Assembly: GCA_014904845.1 (NCBI GenBank)
Contig: MU119224.1
Span: 1 to 64,000 of the forward strand
Reading direction: 5' to 3'
Length of the DNA: 64,000 nt
DNA from: Acephala macrosclerotiorum
Lineage: Eukaryota; Ascomycota; Leotiomycetes; Helotiales; Mollisiaceae
The position numbers and the translations under genes were made by a program. Below, piece after piece: positions 53,873 to 64,000 of the stretch (positions are counted from its first letter, which is position 1; each line of letters starts with the position of its first letter). The notes under the pieces are model-generated. The model ran no database searches and was not told where the DNA came from. It saw only the letters and a program-made list of their open reading frames with translations.

Positions 53873-56052
53873 CTAGGATCCAGCAACGACCGCATTAGTT
53901 GCGATCACAAGCGCCTGACGAAGTTGTTCATAATTGTGGTCGGGTTGAGGTGTTGGCGCGGAGGGCTGATCGTTTTCTGGCTCAACGACTTGGAATTCTT
54001 CAGGCCCTTCCTGTTCGCGACTGGCAGACTCTTGTGGAGACATGGATTGTGCTTCGGAGGAATGTTGACTACTGGTTTGATCGTTTGTCTGCAAGCCACC
54101 AGCTAAAGTTTGGATGACTTCAATGCGATCTTGCTCTTCAGTACCAGCAAGTCGTGCTCGCTCTTCTGCTTCCCGTCGGGCTGCCTGAGTCGGTGCTCTG
54201 GTTTTGAGCTCACCCGTAACGTGCTTCAAGTAGGATGGTACTTCAAAACCACTTTTCAGGAAGAACAATTTGATGTTGCGAGCCTTATCCTTGAGCTGGA
54301 CTTGGTTTCGATCTTTCAGAACGTTGTTGATCGATCCGCCTTGTCCGTAGAGACCCAAAATCTGGCTCCAATGAGGACCTTTGACTTGATCGAGCCCTGT
54401 CATCAAAGCGTTCTCCTCTACGCTACTCCATGGCCGTCTTTGGCTTGGCATTCCGGGTCGACTCCGAGCATTTCCTGGATTGGACTTGGCAGCAGCAGCT
54501 TGACGAGCTTTGTCGTATAATGCCTTCGTGGACTCTTGCTTTGTAGCACTAGTATTGCTCAGACTTGAACCATTCTGCTGGTTTGTCTGATTGGTTTGCA
54601 CAGTTGCTAGGCAATTGTTAGTTCAAGGTCGACGTAGAAGTAGAGATACTCGTACCTCCACCTTGACTCCTCTCTCCAACTTTCTCAAGAGCAGCTTGGG
54701 CTGCGAAGCTGATCTGTGCAGAGAAATCGTCTGCACTTCGAGAAACATCAAGTCCTAGTGAGTACCCCTCGGGGAGTGGGGGTGATGGTTTCGGAAGGGC
54801 ATGGCGTGTAACGTAAGGTTCGGTGAGAGGGTCCTTGCGCACATATTCATGAAGCTTCATCAAGTAATCTTCCCAGGGAAACTCAGACATCAGAGCCTCT
54901 GCATACTGTTAGTTCAGTCAATGGCCCAAGCGGACAGACCCACGAATTGTTTCAATGTTATTTGCAGACGACATCAGATATCGTGTTCGCGTCTCGCAGT
55001 CCTTCAGAAACTGTTCCTCAGCATCAGTCAAAGGAACAAGCAGATGTCGATTCTGAAGATTCTGGCGAAGTTCTGCCGGGGAGAGATATCGGTCCAAAAG
55101 ATCTTCCTTCGTGTCTTCTTGTTCTTCTTGAGAAACGGACGAGAGGTACATTTGTGTCTTCAGGTTCAACAAAAGGTCACCATGATCCCTTTCCAGTGGG
55201 GCTCCCTCCGGAGCAAAAGTATCAAGGAAGTTTTCATCCAAGTCACCCAGTCCAAGTGATCCTCCAAAGACAGCTGCAACATAGGTTGCTACATTTGTCA
55301 TATGAATCAGTTTTTTGTGCTTCGGATCCTTGATGTTGAGCTGCTCAGCAGAAAGGAATGTTGCGTCTGTAGAGTAGATCTTCTTGGTCTGATCGAAGAG
55401 TGACACCAGAGTTGCATGAGCTTGATAGAACTCAGAATCTCGGTTTGCTATTCCACTGACAGTAGCAGTATAGGAACCCTCAGTGAGAGTGGACACAATT
55501 TGTACGGACTATGTAGCATTAGGACAGAGCACCCAAGCCCGGATACACGCATGTGTAACTTACGAGACTCTCCAGTATTGGCAGACTGAGTATTCTCATA
55601 TTGTAATAAGGATCGTACACACAATCGCTTTCTGCGGCTCCGTCAAGCCCCAGATACGCTGTCTCTTCCTCTAGGATTCGGGTTGCCATTGAGCCGTTGG
55701 AGTTTCCTCCTGCCGCTATAGCAGTCTGCGAGAGGAATGCTGCGAACTCGGGAGAGACTAGATTCGCATCGTCATCCTCATCGATTCTCTGCCGCTTCTC
55801 TGGGGATTCTTGATTTGAGCTGCGGCGCTTTCGAGGGGAGAGGGAAAGAGCGTTGGGAGCATTGGGAGCGCTGTCGAATTCGTAGGGAGATTCGTACTTC
55901 ACCGAAGGCTCTAAGACGGAGGTAGACATCAGCACTGATCCAAAATAAATGATCTCAAGTAGCATTGTTTCCCTTGAATAGCTCAAATGTCGTGCCGCAT
56001 TTGCTGGGAGAGTATGGGAAAACTTACCAGCTGGAAATTCTAACGGAGACAT
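53873..56052 (-). CDS. Tbf1/TRF-like telomere-repeat binding protein
   Basis: 637-residue nuclear DNA-binding protein from five exons: 56,052-56,028, 55,910-55,564, 55,508-54,944, 54,898-54,656, 54,606-53,873. The introns of 117, 55, 45 and 49 bp are GT-AG; several carry CTAAC. Features: basic nuclear-localisation-type cluster (PRKRR...KRQR, about 34-50); a helical region (about 125-310) at the place and of the size of the TRF-homology dimerisation domain; a Ser/Thr/Gln linker; and a single telobox-type Myb domain (about 450-512) beginning [12 protein letters not shown] with the hallmark VQLKDKARN (496-504). An acidic, Gln/Pro-rich tail ends the protein. Tbf1/TRF proteins bind TTAGGG-type repeats at telomeres and promoters. 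Taz1-like identity is possible, but the Myb signature favours Tbf1. Confidence 0.88.
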
Positions 56053-57520
56053 GATGGATGTGATTATTCGAGGCGGAAAGGTATCCGCAGACAGAGATTC
56101 TCCTAGCTACAACAGATTCAATGGATTCAAACTGAAGCAGTAACGGTGGTGTACCCCTCGCCTTGAGGTTCGTTCGTTCCGTGAGGTTTTCCAGAGTTCA
56201 GCGGCAGAAGCTCGGAGCCCTGAATTTTTGCCCTTTCGAGTTCTTGGGCACGGGATCCGAGCGATACACAAAGACAATTCTACTGGGAAGTATCAAAAAT
56301 TAATTTCGTCTCTTCCAAAGGTTGCAACAGTGATATCTTCCAGGAATGCACTACATGTACTACGGCACGGCACTGCACTGCACTGCACTGCATTACTTCT
56401 ATCAGTAGGCATCTGAATCAATTGCAATTGCAATTATAATTCATACTCAGATACGGCCTGCCATCTTTGGGGGTCTGCGGGGCGTTTCTTCGTTCTGCCT
56501 GCCTAGTCCTTTCTCTTCAAGCCGCTTTGTCAATTTGGGCGCAATTGCTAGTGAACCAGTTTTGAACCTTTGAAATGAGAATTGGTAGAGACCAAAGTAT
56601 GCTCTCAATCGCCGTTTGCTATAGTAGTGCGACATTCTTGCAGTGCTCTGGAAAAGCAAACCCCGATGTACCAAAAAGCTGGGCACGTTCATCAGGACCC
56701 GCAACAGGAGAAATTGACAAGTAGTGAATCAGAAGAGTATATAGGCTTGAATCGCCGTTAGAGGCTACTCTAAGTGCCTTTTCGACTTATAATGTCTCGT
56801 CAGTCTCAGGATAATCGTGTCCGAGTATTCTGTGTCGTTTTTCTTTCAGAGTACCGCGAGAACGTCACACTGCCCTATCTTAACGAGAGTTCGCAATACT
56901 ATCCTTGAAAATTGGTTTACACGCGAGACCCCATCCCAAGGTCGGTATCTGTTTGAGATGAATCATGGTTCCGTGTTTAGCTCCAAGGTTACGTTCATGA
57001 AATCTCAGGATGAGAGTACCGACCTCCTCATGTAATCTAGAGTATAGAGTCTCCAACCAATTTCTCGTGGAAAGGAAAGGAGAGAACATGAGATGTGCTA
57101 CTCTGGAAGACCGTTTACTTGAAATGAGCAGTGAACAATATAGAGCAGGCGAAGGCGGTCAAGATGTCTAAGAGAATCAAGGACGTTCTCTAGCCTTCAG
57201 TGAAGACGAAGCTTTGAACATCAACCTCGACTGTATTGTCCTCCACGCAAACAGGGATGAAACCACTCCGTAAACCAAGGGACGAACGGCAGGGATGCTT
57301 GGTTGTTATGGATAAGGGCAGCTTGAAGTGGGTATTGAGATGATGCGACTTGGCTGACGTTGTACAAGGTGTTTGGTAAAGTCCAACTAGTCTCAGGACA
57401 TCAAGGAACCTTACACCTAGCTCATATAGCCGCAAATTGCACTGAAGAGCAGCTAGGAGATTTCAACGTCTACAATGCTCATCACCTGAAAATATGCTGG
57501 CTGCACCCAAAGGCCAACAC
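56053..57520. other. Intergenic; promoter of the Tbf1-like gene
   Basis: 1.47 kb between the Tbf1-like start codon and the stop of the HD-domain gene upstream on the same strand. It includes a (CACTG)n run at 56,370-56,391. Open frames of 60-85 codons have no domain support. Confidence 0.6.
56370..56391. repeat. (GCACT)n short tandem repeat
   Basis: Four to five tandem GCACT pentamers in the promoter side of the Tbf1-like gene. Confidence 0.85.
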
Positions 57521-58307
57521 CTACTCCGAAAATCCCAATGCAGATGCTCCTAGTTTCGCAATCGCCGTCTCCTCTTCAAACTGCCGGTAGAACTCCTTGA
57601 GCCTCCTAGTCCGCTCCCGTGCTATCTGCTTTCCCGGAGCTGTCTTCATCAAATCCTCTAGCTTGAATAACTTATTATCAAAGATCTTGATTGACTCATC
57701 CATACTCCTTTCCGTCTTCGCTCCTCCGAATGTGAAAACCTAAAAGGAATTAGCGTCATGCATCTGGCGCTCACAAGCGTTGATGAGAATCGGGCGTAAA
57801 TTTTTTATCTTATTGTCAAAGGGACAGTGAACAGAGGGCTTTTTGACTTACTCTTCCAATTCCAACGGCGCCGAGAGCATCTAACCGATCCGCATCCTGC
57901 ACAACCGCAAGCTCGGGATGCTTGGCAATGAGATTCACAACGTGATCCATTTCTTTCATCTCAGAGGAGTACGAGACGCCCCCACAAATCGTTTGTACCG
58001 TCTCTGCTAGCTCTTGCGATGTGCCGAAGTTCAGGAGGACATCACAGACCATCGTTTTTGCATCTTCTCCCTCCTTCAAGTATTTCCGGTCGCCGACGTC
58101 GTGAAGAAGCGCTGAGAGTGTGACAACATCCAGGTCGATAGTGGGAGCCGTTACGTTCGAGGTTGTCGTTGTCATTTCGGAGTGTATTCGATGAGATAGT
58201 CCCACGACGCGCCTGATATGATTGAAATCGTGCGAGCCATCATACTTGCTCATGTAATTCTCCACATACGCAGAAACGTTGCTGATGAGCTCCCGCATGT
58301 CCGTCAT
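57521..58307 (-). CDS. HD-domain metal-dependent phosphohydrolase
   Basis: 224-residue soluble protein from two exons (58,307-57,852 and 57,739-57,521) with a 112-bp GT-AG intron. HD-superfamily landmarks are all visible: SHDFNHIRRV (25-34), the metal-binding His-Asp pair in SALLHDVGD (H69-D70), and QDADRLDALGAVGIGR (137-152), with the C-terminal TFGGAK and ARERTRRL helices typical of the YedJ/YpgQ-like branch. These enzymes hydrolyse phosphate esters or nucleotides using divalent metal; the substrate cannot be told from sequence. MTDMREL at 58,307 is the first ATG; no in-frame ATG lies further upstream. Length fits the family. Confidence 0.9.
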
Positions 58308-59069
58308 GATGAATGAAAAGAGAGACGAAGTAAACAAGATCTCGATACTAGGAATAAGCTTAACTTTAAGTGGGAGGGGAGATTAGATATAGGCAGCAAC
58401 AGCGGGTCTGGAGCAAGGGCCTCCGCGCGATTGCTTCCAAAGACGCAAACGTTGGGTTGAGTCAGCCAGGGTGCTGATGAAAGTAGCAAAGGCCGTCTTC
58501 GACAGTAGCGCGTTTCAACGCGAACTCACGTGGAACCATGCGTTTGTTTGCAATTCGAGATGGCTGTGGCTGGAATGTGCTGGATGCGTGTCATGAGCCC
58601 GAGCATTGCGATTGATGCAAATCTTCTTCGTAATCTCGTACATTTTCCTAAATATAGGCCAAACCACCTCTTTCTTTGTCATGCTGCGATGCGCTTGAAC
58701 TCCCTTTCGTATCCTTGCACCTTCGAATATTGGGCAATGCGCCGTCCATTGGAAGGATTCGTGCGCGGCGAAGGATGGGATCGCTTCTGGTCTCGTCCGT
58801 CATGATGATACGTCGCGCTCAATCTCTATCGAGATCCCGTTCCTTTCGAGATCTTTGTACGGTCCTTCAGGCTTCCACATCCACAACCCATTTTCTCAAC
58901 TTGATTTTGTTGCGCTTGACCTGCTCCTTTTACAGCAGTCACCCAATAGTGCAGTATTCTCGTCCGTTCCATCCACTTCCAATTCCAGAAGTCTATTTCT
59001 GAGACCGAGTCTTGCGGATGAACAGGTCCCCACGTGAAACCAGACATTCATGATGGGGAATATATTCGA
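58308..59069. other. Intergenic, nothing recognised
   Basis: About 760 bp containing the HD-gene promoter and the 3' flank of the next minus-strand gene. Only chance frames are seen. Confidence 0.6.
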
Positions 59070-59669
59070 TCAGGGCTGAAAAGCGAACGTAATGGAAAGT
59101 ATGGTGAGTATAAATGCAATTATCCCAACCCGCAGCCCCTTCCCCTCACTCTTGTCCGTGGACGTCGTTGCAGCTGTCGCAGTGGTCGTAACCTCGCTCG
59201 TGGATAGGACGGTACTCGTACTTGTGGCCAAGCCAAATATTTGACTCCCACTTGAGCTGTTCTGGCTTATCACCGCTTCAACACTCGTTGCCAGTGAAGC
59301 CGCGCTTCCCGTTATACAGCTCGTTACACTTCCCAAAGTGACATCTGAATCTGCGGAACAGCATCGCAGATTCTGGAAATAGAAAGGATGTCGCTGAGCA
59401 GATACTGGACCAAGGATTGGTTGCGATATGTCGATGAGGAGGCCGTTGCAGCAATATGTATCACTATTCTCTGCAGGGTCGATGATCGTCGCTTCACAAG
59501 CTGTGCCACCACCACTGAACCAGAATGGCGTGGGGAGGGGCGCAGGGGATGTACTCAAACGCCCCGAGACGAGAGTTGAAGATGCCATGCTGGAACGAGG
59601 CACAATCGATACACAAGCTGCAATCGAAGAGAAAAAAACAATAGGAAAGCTAAAGCCAAAGAGCAGGGC
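59070..59669 (-). CDS. Putative Cys-containing surface protein (start unresolved)
   Basis: Open frame of about 200 codons ending at 59,070. Its interior looks real: a Cys-bearing segment (TACEATI, YCCNGLL, LRCCSAD, SCITGSA), a Ser/Thr-rich linker, and a hydrophobic C-terminus (about the last 20 residues, GIIAFILTILSITFAF) of the kind that becomes a GPI anchor signal or a membrane segment. The first 25 residues of the open frame are also hydrophobic and signal-peptide-like, but this frame has no ATG there. An ATG at 59,673 lies one base out of frame, and the frame is closed upstream by a stop at 59,670-59,672. Either a short upstream exon was missed, or the start carries a frameshift or sequence error. 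Internal ATG codons near 59,588 would lose the signal. Family unknown. Confidence 0.55.
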   Translation of the reverse strand, partial: ALLFGFSFPIVFFSSIAACVSIVPRSSMASSTLVSGRLSTSPAPLPTPFWFSGGGTACEATIIDPAENSDTYCCNGLLIDISQPILGPVSAQRHPFYFQNLRCCSADSDVTLGSVTSCITGSAASLATSVEAVISQNSSSGSQIFGLATSTSTVLSTSEVTTTATAATTSTDKSEGKGLRVGIIAFILTILSITFAFQP

Positions 59670-59673
59670 TCAT

Positions 59674-60232
59674 TGTTGTCGGCCTTCCGAACTTCCCATA
59701 ACCTTACAGGCTAAACTTGATACGGCCTAGCTCCCTGCGAAACGCTGCGGTTCGCAGCCCTTTTACGATTTTACGACAATTTGATCTGTGCCCATACAAT
59801 CTCGAACAAGCCGAGGAGGTCTTTCCATCCATTCTATAGCACAGCATAGCATATGTTGCGTTGATTTCCTTTTTTTTGAGATTAAGTTTTGCCTTTTCTT
59901 GACTCTTGATCCTATTCTGATCTTTGTACCCACAATGGCTTCTTTTCAATCTGTTACCTCAAGCCAGGAAAGAGCCACGCAGCCCCAGTCACCGCATTTT
60001 TCCAGCTCATTGGTGGCAGGGATAGGACATCTGTTTCGCCCGCTATGGGACATTGAAAGTCGGTTCTCCTTCCCAACAGTTTGGGAGCGGGTATGCAACG
60101 CAGTCACAGATACCTTGTCGGACTTTATATTGGCCCAGTGCTTGATGGTTCAGTGATCCATATATACATATACATAGTCCTGACCTTCTTCGGTGCTTCT
60201 CGTTCTTTTGCGGGTGCGAATCAGACCTCAGA
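59674..60232. promoter_or_regulatory. Divergent intergenic region before the TMEM53-like gene
   Basis: About 560 bp between the start area of the surface-protein frame and the hydrolase start. It presumably holds both promoters and any missed first exon. No named site recognised. Confidence 0.4.
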
Positions 60233-61132
60233 ATGCCATCAAAATCAACAGTCGGTTCGCCAAATGACTCTGCCCTTGTAGCAAAAGCCACAAAGCCACT
60301 TGCTGCTTTCACTCGACTTTCCCCTACAGTTGCATACTACGACCCTCCATCAACTTTGATGACCTCTGCTCACGACAATGCAACCCCTACCACGATCCTC
60401 CTCTGCTCCTGGATGAATGCACGACCAAAAAATGTCGACTACTACGCTCGAAGCTACATGGCTCACTATCCATCAGCCCGCATCATCCACGTCTCAATCA
60501 ACACGACGCAATTCATCTTCCAATCCGAAGCCCGTCGTCGGAAAGACATGATGAAAGCAGTCTCGACCCTCCTCGCTCGGGGCCAAGAGTCGGAAAGGCT
60601 TCTGGTTCACTCGGTCAGCAACGGAGGCGGCAAACGAGTTTACAATATCGCAGCAGCTTATCGTTCCGTGACTGGCCAACCGCTGCCAGCTCAAGCTTTG
60701 ATCTTTGATTCGGCACCTGGAATACCAAGATTCAAGAGAGACGTTCACGCAATCATGGTTCCAGCTCGGAAATTGCATTGGCTGCCATGGTTCTTTGCTC
60801 TGATTGCTACCTATGTCACGGTTTCCATCACCTTTGTCTCTGTGTATTGGACACCGCTTTGGTACGAATTGGTGTGGGGTCCTACCTATGGATGCAATGA
60901 TGTGACTTTGGTGGACCAGAATAGTGTGAGAGGGTATGTGTATAGCAAAGAAGATTTGGCTATTGATTGGAGAGATGTTGAGACTCATGCTGAAGTGGCA
61001 GAGGAGAAGGGATATAAGGTTGTTAAGAAGTTAGTCCATGATGCACAGCATGCACAATTGTTCAAGGGGAGGGGTGGCGAAGAGGATTATTGGGGATTCA
61101 TAAAGGGAATTTGGGCCATGGCCATGGATTGA
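60233..61132 (+). CDS. TMEM53/DUF829-family alpha/beta hydrolase-like protein
   Basis: 299-residue single-exon protein of the TMEM53 (DUF829, PaxU-like) family, alpha/beta-hydrolase folds of poorly known substrate often found at the nuclear envelope or ER membrane. Visible family features are TILLCSWMNA (54-63), VDYYARSYMAHYPSARII (68-85), the nucleophile-elbow-like HSVSNGGG (126-133, Ser129), FDSAPG (158-163), a hydrophobic span (about 184-210, WLPWFFALIATYV...) typical of the family, and a C-terminal HDAQHAQ (269-274) supplying candidate catalytic His. Length is normal. The name PaxU refers to an indole-diterpene cluster member, but no biosynthetic genes accompany it here. Confidence 0.85.
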   Translation: MPSKSTVGSPNDSALVAKATKPLAAFTRLSPTVAYYDPPSTLMTSAHDNATPTTILLCSWMNARPKNVDYYARSYMAHYPSARIIHVSINTTQFIFQSEARRRKDMMKAVSTLLARGQESERLLVHSVSNGGGKRVYNIAAAYRSVTGQPLPAQALIFDSAPGIPRFKRDVHAIMVPARKLHWLPWFFALIATYVTVSITFVSVYWTPLWYELVWGPTYGCNDVTLVDQNSVRGYVYSKEDLAIDWRDVETHAEVAEEKGYKVVKKLVHDAQHAQLFKGRGGEEDYWGFIKGIWAMAMD

Positions 61133-63570
61133 ATTGAGAGTGGTGCGAAACAGCCTTCTTGCGAACTGCTATCGTAGCTACCCCTGCCCGAGAATAATAA
61201 CCATTTTCGAACTTATTTCGCACAGTAGATATACCTGCTCGACTCCTAGCTTGATTTGGTACGGTAAGATTAGCCCAGAGATTGAGTAAGTGACCATCTT
61301 TGAAGTCTTCGTCTACTCGTTATTCCTCGAGTCCTATTTGCGTCATCCACACGAACATCAAATCCACTCTTGCGTTGTTGGGGGGGTTCTCGAACTACAC
61401 CCACCCGGAAGTCTCCAAGGGGGTTGAGTCCCTCCCACTATCAGCCATTTGCTCGGCCTGCTGTTCGGGACGGCTGTCCTTGTACTACTTGCCCTGCAAC
61501 CCATCCTCTCGTTCCACCATACCCTCCCGGGCATAGAACAGGAGATCGTATCCTCTGCCTAGCGTCTTTATTCGTTCAAGGAGGTGAGGCAACCAAGGAG
61601 AGCGGTATCGGATTCTTTGTGCTTGCCAGTGGTGAAGGCAGGTAGAGTTGATCACAGTTGTTGGACCGAAAGTTTAAGCGTGACAACTTCCTTTCACACC
61701 CGATAGTAGGAGACACATGCCTGCATATTTCAATCAAGGTGACCGAGTTTTACCAGATATCCGATGGTTTCAGCTGCTTGATTGAAGCAGGAACAAGGTG
61801 AATCTAGTGTATGAATCAAATTGTGTAGCTCCGGTCGCATTGAGACTCGCCATAGTTCTAATCCTGCTGCATCTTTCCCTGGGAGTTAGAGCGCTCTTTT
61901 GTGAGGTTCGGATTCGCCGGCTCTCTCGGACCGTCAGGGCTTCTTCAGATCTTACTTGGCGTGCTTCCGTGTGAATATCCGCAGAAAACAGCTAAGAACA
62001 TCCCAATGTTCGACGAGAAGGACTGTCAAGCGGTAGAAGAGGGCCAGGCGACAACGATGCGCGGTATGAGAGGACACTGAAGGATTGTTCCATCGTCATG
62101 GAATGATGTCCAGCCCTTGCCTCAGAGATCTGTCGAGATATGGTGTAGGAAGACGCCAATAGCGCTGGAGTGGTATCTAGTTATCCGTAGCTCTGCCTAC
62201 GAAAGTATTGATAGCTTCTGAAATGGTAGAAGTATTCAAGACTACCTTCGCAGATGAGGCTTACCTCTTAAAACGAAGTATCATCGGCTCAGACATTCAA
62301 GAGTAGATAGCAGCGCTCTTTAGTCTGTGCAAAACTTCCTAGTCGGTTAATCAGTGGTACACCTCGAATTGCGCGAAAGTGAACGCGTCCCTATCCCATA
62401 TGTCTCCCGAAGCGTCAACCGGCGATACGTTTTCCCCACCTAACCCAAACGAGCCACCAACATTTAACGTCCTTCTCGGTTTATATTTGCATGTCTTTTT
62501 AGTTCCCCTCGTCCCCCTTTGTGTGTACTTTCGATCTTTTTTCGTTGCTTGTCGAGTTCGAAGTGCTCATTCGCTTAAAAAGGAGACGGAAGCGAAGTTC
62601 ATAGAGAACCCAACTTTAGCACCTGCAAGCTGTGAAGAATTTGAGGTGAACTCGTATCGAAGCTACCACGGGCACGATCCGCGAGGATGGCTGTTGTGTT
62701 GTTGATTCGTGAGTAACAACCAGGCTGTTGACCCCTGGCTATTGGGGCTAGAGTGTCATGGCTGCAGGAGGACAGATACTGTACATAGCATCGCAGCATG
62801 ACGTGTATGTGATTGCCAGGAAAAAGAGACAGCGAGCGATTTGCAGCAACATATATGCAGAACTTTCCCAATATCCGACATCAGCTCAATCGTGACGGAC
62901 TATACCAATTCGATTACACGTTTGTTCACGAGATGGAATGTGCAGCAGAACTCTGCCCCCAATGTCCAATTGAAAAGGGACGATGTGTAATAGATTTCTC
63001 CGATGTCGGTTTGGATTAATATAATAACAAGTAGTAGAACTTTACTCGATGTCCGCTGCAACTTCAACCCCGAGAAGAACCATGCACTTTAAATTTGAAC
63101 CCAACGCAATGTTCGTCTCACATGCTTGTCCTTCACATCGTTACAACTAGACTAGCCAACGGGGGTGAACCCACTCAGGGCTCTACTATACGCGCGTGGT
63201 CTTGAAAGACATCTCAAAGGCACAGCTCTACTCGAAGACTGGGGCACCCGCCAAAAAATCTCCAACCTAGCAGTACGGCGTGGGTGGTGGGTAGTAGATA
63301 TAGTTCATATACCTGCTCATGACCCAGCAGCGTGCCAATCACTCGCACGTATCCCAAGTGTGCAATATTCGAAGTGACCGAGTCACCTGACAGTTTGCCA
63401 TCTGGGCTCTCCTGTCCAGAGACCTCAATGCCACGCCTCATCCAAGCGGAAGCTCGTCGCGAGCACCACATCCCTCGTCCTCGCTGCTTTTGGCGTGCAG
63501 CCTTGCTCTCATCGCCGGCCGCAAAATCCCCAGAAAGCTCGGACAGCCTGCTCGATCGACTGGCCTCGCT

Positions 63571-63592
63571 ACAGTACAGTACAGTACAGTAC
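63571..63592. repeat. (ACAGT)n short tandem repeat
   Basis: Four to five perfect ACAGT pentamers. A related ACAGT/AGAGT run starts at 63,981 and continues to the window end. Confidence 0.9.
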
Positions 63593-63980
63593 CAGAGAGC
63601 GTTATTCCCGTTGGTCCATCGTCGTCTCTGCCTTTGCCACGGCTAACTATGATCTGTAGCTTTAGCTCATCTCAAGGTTACCCCACATACGACGGTCCTC
63701 ACGCCTCGGTGATGCGGAGGCCTCCAGGCAACAACGCGGCGTCGAAGGTTCGAGGAGGCTATTGGATCTTTTCCAAGTACAGTACCGCCCAGACACGCCG
63801 GAAACCGACTGCGGGGAAAGCCCCTCGGCCCTGGAAGGAGAAATGGCGTTACTTTGGCTTTCGGTCAAGGATCAGCATGTGCTGGCTGGGGGAACGGAAC
63901 GGCAACAGCAACAGCTGTCGAATGGGAAGGAGGCGCTCTCCCTGCACTCTGTATGGAGGCTGACATTCTACATGCATACG

Positions 63981-64000
63981 TACAGTAGAGTACAGTACAG
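63981..64000. repeat. (ACAGT)n-like repeat at the window edge
   Basis: Imperfect ACAGT pentamers, the same unit as at 63,571, running into the right window boundary. Confidence 0.75.

Larger units (their letters stand above)
61133..64000. other. 2.9 kb without supported genes
   Basis: Normal-composition sequence with only overlapping frames of 60-157 codons on both strands (for example 62,379-62,705 and 63,490-63,963). None has a domain, a consistent splice model or clear coding bias. It may hold the flank of a gene outside the window or non-coding transcripts. Two TACAG-type repeats lie at 63,571-63,592 and at the right edge. Confidence 0.55.

Noticed and set aside
60233..61132. Indole-diterpene biosynthetic cluster suggested by the PaxU-like hydrolase
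   Set aside because: No prenyltransferase, GGPP synthase, P450 or monooxygenase gene nearby; the family also has housekeeping members.
62379..62705. 108-codon plus-strand frame with a hydrophobic stretch
   Set aside because: Possible membrane segment but no family features, no splice support and ends in ordinary intergenic sequence.

Overview
The window looks like nuclear DNA of a filamentous ascomycete (Pezizomycotina). A leotiomycete-like fungus would fit, but I cannot fix the class from sequence alone. The evidence is short GT-AG introns of about 45-165 bp with CTAAC/CTGAC-type branch sites, a divergent histone H4/H3 pair with three introns in each gene, fungal-type Upf3, Ppg1-like and Tbf1-like genes, and a two-compartment composition.

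Region 1, about 1-39,780, is an extremely AT-rich block with no credible gene. The pattern is that of repeats destroyed by repeat-induced point mutation (RIP). Surviving cytosines sit mostly in CpG, and long stretches are depleted of C (or of G) outside CpG on one strand only. Repeats can still be aligned by eye. One family, here called A, has two near-complete body copies (4,980-10,185 on the minus strand; 23,933-29,409 on the plus strand), an internally deleted copy (about 110-3,315) and a 3' fragment (about 21,150-23,450). A tail sequence follows the body downstream; copies lie at about 3,560-4,950, 10,186-11,120, 23,490-23,930 and 36,720-37,690. An LTR-like element (29,416-36,507, terminal direct repeats of about 195 bp, putative 6-bp target duplication) is nested in the second A copy. 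A long inverted-repeat element (37,691-39,194) has one arm much less mutated than the other. An AAT microsatellite with a 10-N assembly gap and about 250 bp of AT-rich sequence separate it from the gene-bearing DNA.

Region 2, about 39,780-64,000, is normal-composition genic DNA. In order it holds histone H4 (minus) and H3 (plus) sharing one promoter region; an Upf3-family nonsense-mediated decay factor (minus); a Ppg1-like PP2A-family phosphatase (plus), divergent from UPF3; two small coiled-coil proteins of unknown function (both minus); a Tbf1/TRF-like telomere-repeat binding protein (minus); an HD-domain phosphohydrolase (minus); a putative surface protein whose start is unresolved (minus); and a TMEM53/DUF829-family alpha/beta hydrolase (plus). 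The last 2.9 kb shows no gene I can support.

The genes are mostly core eukaryotic functions (chromatin, RNA quality control, signalling, telomere binding) and do not form a biosynthetic cluster. The most unusual material is the repeat block: its CpG-sparing and strand-biased mutation pattern, its nested repeat structure, and its abrupt end less than 1 kb from the 3' end of a core histone gene. Gene models were spliced by eye; all reading frames close, but none has transcript support here.
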